Shown: in pieces, positions 10,116 to 18,823 of the stretch
Numbering within the stretch: the first letter of the stretch is position 1
How the letters are laid out: every line of letters begins with the position of its first letter
NCBI GenBank assembly: GCA_016748015.1
Contig: JAAOMT010000397.1
Span: 37,871 to 64,558 of the forward strand
DNA length: 26,688 bases
Origin: Geosiphon pyriformis
Lineage: Eukaryota > Glomeromycota > Glomeromycetes > Archaeosporales > Geosiphonaceae
Direction: 5' to 3'
Position numbers and translations under genes: made by a program
Notes under the pieces: model-generated
What the model saw: the letters and a program-made list of their open reading frames with translations, nothing else
Told to the model about the DNA's origin: nothing
Databases searched by the model: none

Positions 10116-10245
10116 AGAAGCAGCCAGGTCAACAACAAAAGGATTTGTTTCTTGTAAAGTGATGGAAAACAGTATGAAATAGCAGAAAAAATTTCTTTCG
10201 AAATACGCTTTTTGAGGATTTTTAGGAGGTAAAAGAGAAAGAAGT

Positions 10246-11040
10246 TTTTATAATTGTAAATTGAAAAAATTTATAAATTTTGAATTAAATTTTTTTAACT
10301 GTATTTTATTTTTTTATTTATGCAAAAATTATATTTAAATTCTTTTAAAAAATAACTAATTGTTAATATTAAATTTTTTTGAAAATATTTATATAATAAT
10401 CTTATAAATTTTAAGTAATTTATTTTTATAAATTTTAATTTTGTTTTTTTGTTAAATAATTACTAATTATGTTTTATTTTTTATAAAATATATTTTACAA
10501 AAAACACCAAATATTACAAATAGATAAATAAATAATTAATTTATAAGTTAGTACTATTAATTAATAAAATTAAAAATTTTATTAAATTTAAAATTTTGGT
10601 AATTAAGTTTTTTGTATAATAAACAAAGATTTAAGTAATAGTAATTAACAATATTTGGTATTGAATTTTTTTGGCATAATAATTGGTTTATTCTAATATT
10701 TTATATTTTTTTAATAAGTAATTTAATTATTAATAAGTAATTTTATATTTATTTTTATATTTTTTATCAAACAATTTTTAATCTTGTAATTTTGAAATTT
10801 TTTTAATTAATTAAATAATTAAATAATAATACAAAATAAATAAATAAAAAGTTAATATTTTGTTAATAATTATAATTAAAAGTTATTGTTTTAATATTAT
10901 TAGATTTTTTAAATAAGCATTATTAATATTGATTGTTTTAATAAGTTTAATATTAAAAATAAATAATTATTAATAAAATAGATTATAATTTATATATATA
11001 TACAATTTTAATAAATAATTTAATTTAATAATTGTAATTT
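10246..11040. other. AT-rich filler, nothing recognised
   Basis: About 800 bp of nearly pure A/T with long T and A runs and a TATATATATA run near 10994. No reading frame with protein character and no long repeat that I can see by eye. It separates the 5' end of LINE fragment 1 from the truncated half-LINE. Confidence 0.6.
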
Positions 11041-11042
11041 TA

Positions 11043-12980
11043 TTGGCTGGTTTTTCACCAGTCAAAGTTCCCTCAAAGAGACACACTTGGGTTAGTCCCA
11101 GTGTTGCCTTTACCCCGACTAAGAGCCCAAAAGTTTTTAATAATAGACCAGTAAATAAGCTGGTCTTCCCCTTTATAGATTTAACACCTGATGTTTCTGG
11201 CACCACCTCCTCAAAAAAAATGATCAAAAAAACCAAAATTTCAAAAAAGTGGAAGCAGTCGCTTGCCTCTGCTATTGTTACACTGAACCTCTTTGTGGTT
11301 CCCAATGAGATCTTAGATAAAATCTCCATAGCATCATCCGGCATATTATCCAAGATGGGCCAAAATCAACTACTGGCTGTGTTGCCAAATGTGGTGTCTT
11401 CTGGCAGATCATTGCCAGTTTTAAAAGCAAAACAATTTTCTTTTGTTGGGTCATCTGTTCTTGGGAACTGGACTGATCAAATAGAAACTGATTCATTTTC
11501 TTCTCTAGTTTCTGGTGCTACTTTTGGTGGTGCTTGGAAAACTATTACTAGTCGTCAAAAGTTTGCTGGGTGGGTGGCCTTTACTCTGGTGCCTGGTGTT
11601 ACTTTTAAGATCAAATTGGCTCATGTTAAGACTGTTTTTCAGTCTGTGCATGGTTTCTTGGATGCTAAATCTGTTTGAAAAGATAATGTGAAGCTTTTCT
11701 GTATGGAGTTTGCTTCTCAATAGTCTTTGAAAGCTGTGTTTCTGGTTGAGCTTACAGGCTCTGTTTGTTTGACCACTCTCAAAATTGCCAAGTCTTTGGT
11801 GGTTTCTGAATCTGGTTCCTCTCCTGCTGCTGTTGCACTGTGTAATGTACCTTTGGGTGTGTCTACTGCTGACATCAAGTTGGCTTTCAGTGTTTTTGGT
11901 AGTATTACTCGTGTTGTGCTGAAGCCTGCTGGTATTTGGCAGTATGTGGTGATTTATTTTGAAAAGTTGGACTCTGCTGTGTCTGCTTTGGAGCATTGGT
12001 CAGTCTTGATGGGCAAGAATAGTGTTAGAATTCTTCCTCTGGTAAATCAAAATAAGACTATTTTGTTTTGTGATAAGTTTAAGGCCAAATTGGTCAATCT
12101 TCCTCCTGGCTGTACTGCTTTTGAAATCAGTGATATGATTTCTCAGATTGGTGGTCGAACATGTTTCATCCCTTGTTCTCCTGATTCTGGTTGTCATTTC
12201 CAGTTTGCTTTGATTATATTTGAATTTCAAGGTGATTTGGATTCTGCTGTAGTCAAGACTGGTACTCTAAGGAAATACCGTATTTGGTGGAAAACTTCTG
12301 GCTGCCGGTGCTGCTTTAGGTGTCAAGAAATGGGCTATCTGGCTATGGATTGCAAGATTTCTCCACCTCCTACTCCCAAGATTCCCAAGGTTTTCAAGTC
12401 TTGTTTTGTGAGTTCTGCTTCATATGCCAAGACTGCTGTTCCTTCTGGTCTTTCTGAGTTTCCTCCTTTAGTGGCTTTTTTGGCTGCTTCTGCTGCTGAT
12501 CCTGCTATTAGTTCCAGGTTGGACTCTTTGGAAAAGCAGATTTTGGATTTGGCTGCTCTGGTTAAGTCTATTGTTAAGCCTGTTAGTTCTTTGGTTGCTT
12601 TGGTGTCTCGTCTTCTTAATGATAATGCTGTTAAGGCTGTTCAGGTCAAGAAAGATATCATTTCCATGAAGAGTGCTGCTAACAATTTTTCTAACCTTAT
12701 AGTTAGAGTTTCCAAAGACATTGCTTGTTTTAGATTTGAGGTTGACTTTGGTGATATGGATTATGATGGTATGCTGGCTGCTAAGTCTTCTTTTTTAAGT
12801 GAAGACACTATTGAGTGTATTATTGCTTTGTGGCAAATGTCTGGTGCTGAAACCAGGAGCAATATTAAGTCTACTAGATTGTTTTTTAGTGAGTTTATTT
12901 TTGACTCTAAGAATTTGAATGGTATTATTGAGAGAATTTGTGAGTTGGAGTTGTTCTCACCTACTTTTGATTCAGCATAG
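11043..12980 (+). pseudogene. Half-LINE ORF1-type protein, copy 1, two nonsense codons
   Basis: One frame runs from 11043 to TAG 12978-12980, about 645 codons, interrupted only by TGA 11676-11678 and TAG 11721-11723. Copies 2 and 3 read Thr or Ser at the first stop and Ser or Val at the second. Order: an N-terminal region beginning inside the protein (no native ATG left); block GWVAFTLVPGVTFKIKL; a KAVFLVELTGSV..LKIAKSLVV stretch; RRM-like fold 1 (VALCNVPLG, YVVIYFEKLDSA, then HWSVLMGKNSV); RRM-like fold 2 (KAKLVNLPPGCTAFEI, FALIIFEF); knuckle CFRCQEMGYLAMDC; then a SYAKTAV motif and heptad-like helices (LDSLEKQILDLAALVKSI). The knuckle reads CCYC instead of CCHC, and copy 3 keeps His, so it is probably broken. 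The WSxLxGK motif after fold 1 is shared with both LINE ORF1s. The minus-strand ORFs here are shadows. Confidence 0.75.
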
Positions 12981-13095
12981 TGAGTTCTTGATTGGGCCGA
13001 ATGTCTGATCATGTGTAGAAAACGCATGATTTACGCTTATAATATAATCTCTTCTGTGGTATTATAGTTTTAGGTAGTATTTGGGTCTCGCTTGT
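12981..13095 (+). other. Half-LINE copy 1 3' UTR, shared with the full LINE
   Basis: Two blocks match the 3' UTR of the full LINE: TCTGATCATGTGTAGAAAACGCATGA (13004-13029) and AGTTTTAGGTAGTATTTGGGTCTCGCTTGTTA (13065-13096). The LINE reads GCTGGTCACATGTGGAAAG-GCATGA and AGTTCTAGGTAGTGTTTGGACCTCGCTCGTTA. Differences are mostly transitions. In LINEs the 3' UTR is what the reverse transcriptase recognises. Confidence 0.7.
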
Positions 13096-13126
13096 TAAAA
13101 TAAAATAAAATAAAATAAAATAAAAT
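13096..13126 (+). repeat. (TAAAA)6 tail of half-LINE copy 1
   Basis: Six units of TAAAA directly follow the conserved 3' UTR end. Short tandem A-rich tails are the usual 3' terminus of I/Tad-like non-LTR elements. The full LINE ends in (TAA)n instead, so tail units differ between the two. Confidence 0.8.
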
Positions 13127-13409
13127 TTATTTTAAATACTAAATTTATTAACTTTTAAATTAAATAAATTAATAATTTAATGTTTTTTGGTTTTTAAAAT
13201 TACTATTATCATATAAATTTTTATAATACAAAAATTTAGAATTTTTAATAATTTTTATATATTTTAAATAATTATTAAAATTTTTAATATTTTTAAAATT
13301 TTTAAAATCTTTTTTGGTTTTTTAAAATTTTAATATTATATTTGCTAACTTATTTATTATATATATTAAATTTTATTATTTTTTTATTATTTTTTAAGTA
13401 ATATTATTT
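13127..13409. other. AT-rich filler between half-LINE copies 1 and 2
   Basis: About 280 bp of A/T with no reading frame or repeat I can support. Copy 1 and copy 2 are in the same orientation and separated only by this spacer. Confidence 0.5.
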
Positions 13410-15675
13410 ATTATAAAATTAAAAAACTCTTTATGTTCTTAATTTTATGACCACAATTAAAGCAAAGAGTAAAAAGACTGCAATTTTTTTTTTTAAAGTA
13501 ACTAATAAAGTTTTAATATAAAAAAGTCTCTTTGTTATTAAATAGCTAAATATAATGTCTTAACTACATTTTCTTTAGATATTAATAATGAAAAGCTGTC
13601 TTTAATAATTGCTAAAACATTTTTTTCATCTTTGACTGGTTTTTTATTAATTAAAATTTCTTCAAAAAGACACACTTGAATTAGTTTTAGTATTGCTTTT
13701 ATCTTTTTCAAAAGCCCAAAAGTTTTTAATAACAGACTAGTTAACAAGCTAATCTTTCTTATTATTGTTTTTATATCTGGTGCTATTAGTACTATTTCTT
13801 CAAACAAAATGATCAAAAAGACCAATGTCTTAAAAAAATGGGAGCAATTGTTTGTCTCTGCTATTGTTATACTGAATCTCTTTATAATTCTAACTAAAAT
13901 CTTAAGTAAAATTTCCACTGTATTATTCAGCATATTATCTAAGATAGACCAAGATTAATCATTGACTGTGTTGCCAAATGTGGTGTCTTTTAATAAATTT
14001 TTGGCAGTTTTAAAAGTAAAGTAATCATTTCTTATTGGGTCATCTGTTTTTGAGAACTGGACTGATCAAATGGAAACTAAATCATCTTTTCTGATTTTTG
14101 ATGCTGCTATTAGTAATATTTGTAAAACTATTACTAGTTGTCAAAGGTTTAATAGGTAGATGGTCTTTACTTTAGTATTTGATAATATTTTCAAGATCAA
14201 ATTGGCTTATGTTAAAGCTGTTTTTTGGTTTGTACATGGTTTTTGGATGTGAAATCAGTAACAAAAGACAATTTGAAGCTTTTTTGTATGGAATTTGCTT
14301 CTCAAAGTTCTTTGAATGCTGTATTTTTGATTGAGCTTACAAGTTTTATTTGTCTTATTACTTTTAATATTGCCAAGTCTTTGATAATTTCTGAGTTTGG
14401 TTTTTTTTTTGCTGTTGTTGCACTGCATAATATGTTCTTAAATATGTCTGTTGTCAATATTAAATTAGCTTTTAGTGTTTTTAGTAAAAGTCTATTGGTA
14501 TTTAACAATATGTGGTTACTTATTTTAATGAATTAAAAACTGTTGCATTTATTCTCAATTATTAGTTAATATTAGAAAACAAAGACAGTATTTGGATTTT
14601 TTCTCTTGTAAATCAAAAAAAATTATTGTGTTTCATGATAAGTTTAGAACTAAGTTGGTCAATTTTTTTTTTGGCTGTACTGCTTTTAAGATTAATAATA
14701 TGATTTTTCAAGTTGGTAGTCAAACTTGTTTTATTTCTCATTTATCTAATTCTGGTTGTTATTTCCAGTTTGCTCTGGTTATATTTGGCTCTTAAGTTAA
14801 TTTGAATTCTGTAGTTGTCAAGACTGATACATTAAAAAAATGCTCTATTTGGTGAGAAACCTCTAGTTGTCAATGCTGCTTTAAATGCCAAAAGATGAGC
14901 CATTTGGCTGCAAACTATACAGTTTTTTTATCTTTTCTTTTTATGGCTTCTAAAATGTTCAAATTATGTTTTATGAGTAATGTTTTTTATGTTAAGGTTT
15001 TTGTTTATTTAAATTCTTTTGAATTTTTTTTTGACAGCTTCTGCTTTTTTTTCTGTGATTGTTGTTAATCTTCTGTTTTTTTTTGGCTAGTATTTCTGGA
15101 ATCTGATTTGGTTAAGTTGTCAACTTTGATTAAATCAATTAATAAACTTATTGGTGTATTAATTACTGTATTTGAATATTTTATTAAAAACAATCTTACT
15201 TTTAGCAGTGTTTTTAGTTTAAAGATTAATAAGCTTATGGTTTATTTCGGTTTTTTTAACAAGATTGTTAGTAAGTTAGAAAAAAAAATAGTTTTTTTGA
15301 AGAAAAAATACTACATAAATAATATTGATATGTCTGGTAATTTGGAGTGTTCAATTGGTATAGATAATAATATGTTTTTTAACTTGATGTTTTTTTGAAC
15401 ATATAAACCTATTAATATTAAAACTGATTCTTTAAAAACAGCCAAATGACTGATTAAATTGGTTTTTTATAGTATTATTTTGTTTGAAATTATTTAGAAG
15501 ATATTATTTTTGGATAAGTTTTCTTTTGTTATATCAATATAACATATTCTGAACTAACTTAAATAACTGGTTATATATAGAAAGTATATGAATTATATTT
15601 AGTACTAAAATACTTAATTTGTTCCTAATTTCTAAATAGTAGTTGGATTTTGTTCATTGAATCTAATAAAAAAAA
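13410..15675 (+). mobile_element. Half-LINE copy 2, full length but heavily C:G-to-T:A mutated
   Basis: It begins with a short 5' UTR (ATTAAAAAACTCTTTATG..CTTAATTTTATGA) that matches the 5' end of copy 3, so both have a defined 5' terminus. The 3' end keeps CTGAACTAACTTAAATAACTGG (from 15551) and AATAGTAGTTGGATTTTGTTCATTGAA (15635-15661), then a degraded A-rich tail. Compared by eye with copy 1, about four fifths of differences over a 117-nt sample are C-to-T or G-to-A. Confidence 0.7.
13447..15497 (+). pseudogene. Half-LINE ORF1-type protein, copy 2, decayed
   Basis: The ATG at 13447 opens M-T-T-I-K-A-K-S-K-K, matching M-I-R-A-K-S-K-K of copy 3. Reading fails within about 30 codons and is then rebuilt piecemeal: LKLFCMEFASQSSL and VFLIELTS at 14270-14345; FNIAKSLIISEFG; RTKLVNFFFGCTAF and QFALVIFGS at 14640-14790; a knuckle remnant CFKCQKMSHLAANY at about 14878-14920, with the last Cys replaced; and C-terminal helices FFNKIVSKLEKKI at 15250. 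It ends at TAG 15495-15497, which copy 3 shares. Nonsense codons are numerous. The ORFs at 14225-14536, 14592-14795 and 15108-15398 are fragments of this one frame. Confidence 0.7.
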
Positions 15676-16204
15676 AATTTATCAAATCTAAATTAAAATA
15701 TTTTTTAAAACTAATATTTTTTTAAATTTATTTTTATTAAAATTGTCATCTAAAATAACAAAAAAAATTATTTATAGTTTTAGTTATAAATTAATTTTAT
15801 TTATCTAAGCCAATTATATATTTAAAAAAATATTAATATTTAATCTTAAACCAATAATAAAATATTTATATTTAAAAAACAGTTTAAATAATAATAATTA
15901 TTAATTTATTTTTAAAATCTTGTATATATATCTAACTAAATTATTGTTTACAAAAATTATAATACCAAATTTCAAATAATTAAAATTAAAAATATAATTT
16001 TAATTTTATTAAATTTATTTATAATTTAAAATTTAATTTAATCATAATAAATATAATAATTAAATTTTAATTATTTTATATTATTTATTAATATTAATTT
16101 ACTTAACAATATTTTTTATACTTTTAATATTACATATAAATATTTTTTAAATTAAATTAAATATTAAAAAAAAACTATTTATAACTTATTTTTAAGAATA
16201 TTTT
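15676..16204. other. AT-rich spacer between inverted half-LINE copies
   Basis: About 530 bp of A/T with no coding signal. It separates copy 2 (plus) from copy 3 (minus), which lie tail to tail. The last 11 bases, AAGAATATTTT at 16194-16204, recur at 18519-18529. Confidence 0.55.
16194..16204. repeat. Target-site duplication, left copy (half-LINE 3)
   Basis: AAGAATATTTT here and at 18519-18529 are identical, and the bases beyond them differ. The match includes a G, which makes chance less likely in AT-rich DNA. Confidence 0.6.
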
Positions 16205-18518
16205 TTATTTTTATTTTATTTTTTATTAAAGTTTAACAAATAAGGCCCAACTACTATCTAATACAATAAAACTACATAAAGTTCTAAATTAAATATGGCT
16301 CACATGCTTTCTACATATAACCAGTTACTCAAGTCAGTTCAGGCTATACTATGTTGAAGCTTTTGAAGAAAACTTACCCAAAGCTAACATCTTCTAAACA
16401 ATAGAAAACAAAGTAACACTACAAGGAACCAATCTAACCAGCCACTCAGCTGTTTTCAAGTCATTAGTTTTGACATCAATAGATTCATGTTCCCAAAGAG
16501 ACATCAGATTAGAAAACACCTTATCATTCAAGCCAACCAAATGCTCTAAATTACCAGACATATCTATATTCTCCATGCAGCACTCTTTCTTTAAAGAAAT
16601 CATCTTTCTTCCCAACTTACCAACAACTTTATTAAAGAAACCCATATGCATCATAATCTCATTAATTTTAATGCCAAGCTTGCTGCTCGAGACCAAATCA
16701 CCATTAACAAATTGTTCAAACAATTTGACCAAAAAACCAACTGGTTTGACAATAAACTCAACCAAAGCAGAAAGCTTAACCAAATCAGATTCCAAAGAAG
16801 ATAATCAGAACAGCACCAGAGAATCGCCAACAACAACTGGAGAAAAGACAAGAGGAGATAAAGGCGGAAATCCAGAGGAGCCCAAGAGAACAGAAGCTTT
16901 GGCATAAGACTTGGGACCAACAAAATAAGATGTAAACACCTTGGAAATCTTAGGAAGAAGAGGTAAAGAAACCTTACAATCTGCAGCCAAATGGTCTAAC
17001 TTTTGACACTTGAAACAATGCTGATAACCAGAAGTTTTCTACCAAATGCAGCATTTTCTCAATGTACCAGTTTTGGCAATAGCAGAATCCAAATTAATCT
17101 GAAACCCAAATATAACCAGAACAAACTGAGAACAATAACCAAAATCAGAGAACTGAAGAATAAAACATGTCCGACCACCAACCTGAAAGATCATATTACT
17201 AATCTCAAAGACAGTACAGCCAGAAGAAAGATTGACCAATTTGGTCTTAAATCTATTACAAAACAAAATAGTCTCATTTTAATTCACCAGAGGGAGGATC
17301 CTAATACTATTTTTGCCCACCAAAACTGACCAATAATTTAAAGCAGACACAACAGAGTTTAAACTTTTAAAATAAATTACCACATACTGCCAAATGCCAG
17401 TAGGCTTTAGCACAACATAAGTAACACTACCAAACACACTAAAAGCTGTCTTAATGTTAGCAGTAGACACACCCAAGGGCATATCATGCAGTGCAACAGC
17501 AGCAAAAAAGAAACCAGACTCAGAAATTACCAAAAATTTGGCAATTTTGAGAGTGGCCAAATGTACAGAGCTTGTAAGCTCAACCAAAAATGCAGTTTTT
17601 AAAGACACTTGAGAAGCAAACTCCACACAAAACAGCTTTACATTGTCTTTTGATACTGACTTTGCACCCAAAAAACCATGTACTGACTGAAAAACAGTCT
17701 TAACATAAGCCAATTTGATCTTGAAAGTAGCACCAAACATTAGAATAGAGGCCACCCATCCAGCAAACCTTTGACAACTAGTAATAGTTTCTCAAGCACC
17801 ATCAGAAGTAGTATTAGAAACTAAAGAAGGAGATAATTCAGTTTCCATTTGATTAGCCCAGTTCTCAAGAACAGGTGACCCAACAGAAGAAAATTGTTTT
17901 GCTTCTAAAACTGGCAATAATCTACCAGAAAACACCACATTTGGCAACACAGCCAGTGGTTGATCTTGGCCCATCTTGGATGATGTGTTGGATGATGCTA
18001 TAGAGATCTTATCTAAGATTTCATCAGGAACCACAAAGGGATTTGGTGCAACAATAGTAAAGACAAGTGACTGCTTCCACTTTTCTGAACTTTTGGTCTT
18101 TTTGACCATTTTTTTTGAAGAGAAGGTATTAGCAGCATCCAGATGTTGAAGCTATAGAAAGGAACACCAGCTTGTTAACTGGTCTATTATTAAACACTTT
18201 TGGGCTCTTAGTAGAGATGGAGGCAACACTGGGACTGATCCAAGTGTGTCTCTTTAAGAGAACTTTAACTGGTAAAAAACCAGCCAAAGATGAGGAAGTT
18301 GTTTCAATGGCTATCAAAGACAGTTTTTCACAATTACTGGGTAAAGAGAAGGCTTCTAAAACGTTTTGCCTAGTTGCTTCTACAACAAAGAGAGCTTTTC
18401 TGGTTGAAATTTTATTAGATATCTCAGGACAGATATTAAGTGCAGCTTTTTTACTCTTTGCTCTGATCATGATTATAAAATTAAGGAGACAAAGAGTTTT
18501 TTTAATATTTTTTTATTG
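16205..18518 (-). mobile_element. Half-LINE copy 3, full length with 11-bp candidate target-site duplication
   Basis: Minus-strand copy, about 2.31 kb. The 5' UTR (18518-18471; AAAAAAACTCTTTGTCTCC) aligns with that of copy 2. The 3' UTR keeps both blocks shared with the full LINE (in + coordinates about 16298-16345 and 16231-16262), followed by an ATTTT-rich tail at 16205-16230. AAGAATATTTT lies directly outside each end. No endonuclease, RT or RNase H is present. Confidence 0.8.
16394..18470 (-). pseudogene. Half-LINE ORF1-type protein, copy 3: four nonsense codons, one frameshift
   Basis: The most complete view of the protein, about 690 codons from ATG 18470 to TAG 16394-16396. The N-terminus (M-I-R-A-K-S-K-K-A-A-L-N-I-C) is missing from copy 1. 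A 1-nt length difference from copy 1 between about 18170 and 18110 shifts frame, giving the stop at 18129. After it: KTKSSEKWKQSL, GWVASILMFGATFKIKL, VFLVELTSSVHLATLKIAKF, RRM-like fold 1 (VALHDMPLGVS, YVVIYFKSLNS, YWSVLVGKNSI), RRM-like fold 2 (KTKLVNLSSGCTVFEI, FVLVIFGFQ), an intact knuckle CFKCQKLDHLAADC (CX2CX4HX4C), KSYAKASV, and C-terminal helices. Compared directly with copy 1, TGA 17792 and TAG 17039 replace TGG, and TAA 17279 replaces CAA. A further TGA lies at 16805. The plus-strand ORFs here are shadows. Confidence 0.75.
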
Positions 18519-18529
18519 AAGAATATTTT
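18519..18529. repeat. Target-site duplication, right copy (half-LINE 3)
   Basis: Identical to 16194-16204. It lies just outside the 5' UTR of the minus-strand copy. Confidence 0.6.
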
Positions 18530-18689
18530 ATTAAGTTTTAATCATACAATATTAAAATATAAAAGTTTAATCAATTTAACTTTAAGATATTTTAACTTAA
18601 ATATTAAAAAAACAGCAAATAAAAATATAATATCTAATTTAAAAAATATTAATAAGATTTAATTAGACAAAAACCTAATATTATATTTT

Positions 18690-18709
18690 TATTATTATTA
18701 TTATTATTT
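18690..18709 (-). repeat. (TAA)n tail of the full LINE
   Basis: On the + strand ATT repeats run directly into TTAACGAGCGAGG, the end of the conserved 3' UTR. TAA-type tails are known for I-like elements. Confidence 0.75.
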
Positions 18710-18823
18710 AACGAGCGAGGTCCAAACACTACCTAGAACTATACATCAAAGAAATGATCTAAACTAGGTGTGAATCATGCACTTTCCACATGTGACCAGC
18801 CATTCAAGCCAGTCAGAACAACA
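18710..18823 (-). other. LINE 3' UTR, shared with the half-LINEs
   Basis: In sense orientation it holds CTGACTGGCTTGAATGGCTGG with CACATGTGGAAAG-GCATGA (in + coordinates about 18770-18815) and TAGTTCTAGGTAGTG with TTTGGACCTCGCTCGTTAA (about 18708-18743). The same blocks in the same order close all three half-LINE copies. It is a candidate recognition site for the LINE reverse transcriptase. Confidence 0.7.

Larger units (their letters stand above)
7687..10245 (-). mobile_element. LINE fragment 1: intact 5' end, ORF1 and ORF2 start, 3' end missing
   Basis: A non-LTR retrotransposon reading leftwards. The 5' UTR (about 10116-10245) is pyrimidine-rich and resembles that of the full LINE at 25282-25435. 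ORF1 (10115-8253) and ORF2 (from 8256) overlap by ATGA. ORF2 stops matching the full LINE just after TWNNSRG at about 7690, where sequence changes to plus-strand gypsy gag. About 4 kb of ORF2 and the 3' UTR and tail are missing. LINE insertions normally lose the 5' end, so loss of the 3' end points to later deletion or recombination. GC content is clearly above that of the flanking filler. Confidence 0.8.
11041..13126 (+). mobile_element. Half-LINE copy 1 (ORF1-only non-LTR element), 5'-truncated
   Basis: The element encodes an ORF1-type RNA-binding protein and goes straight to a LINE-like 3' UTR, with no endonuclease or reverse transcriptase between. Relative to copies 2 and 3 it lacks about 65 N-terminal codons and the 5' UTR: homology starts abruptly at about 11041 (AGF(S/L)PVKV) after AT-rich filler. 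That is the 5' truncation typical of target-primed reverse transcription. It ends in six TAAAA units. It is the best preserved of the three copies. Confidence 0.75.

Noticed and set aside
11505-11996. 163-aa minus-strand ORF
   Set aside because: It is antisense to the half-LINE protein and rich in Ser/Arg/His by reverse reading.
18710-18823. Structured RNA or tRNA-like element in the shared 3' UTR
   Set aside because: Only a weak AGGT/ACCT stem and a CACATGTG palindrome are visible, and the stem is poorly kept in copy 3. No support beyond primary-sequence conservation.
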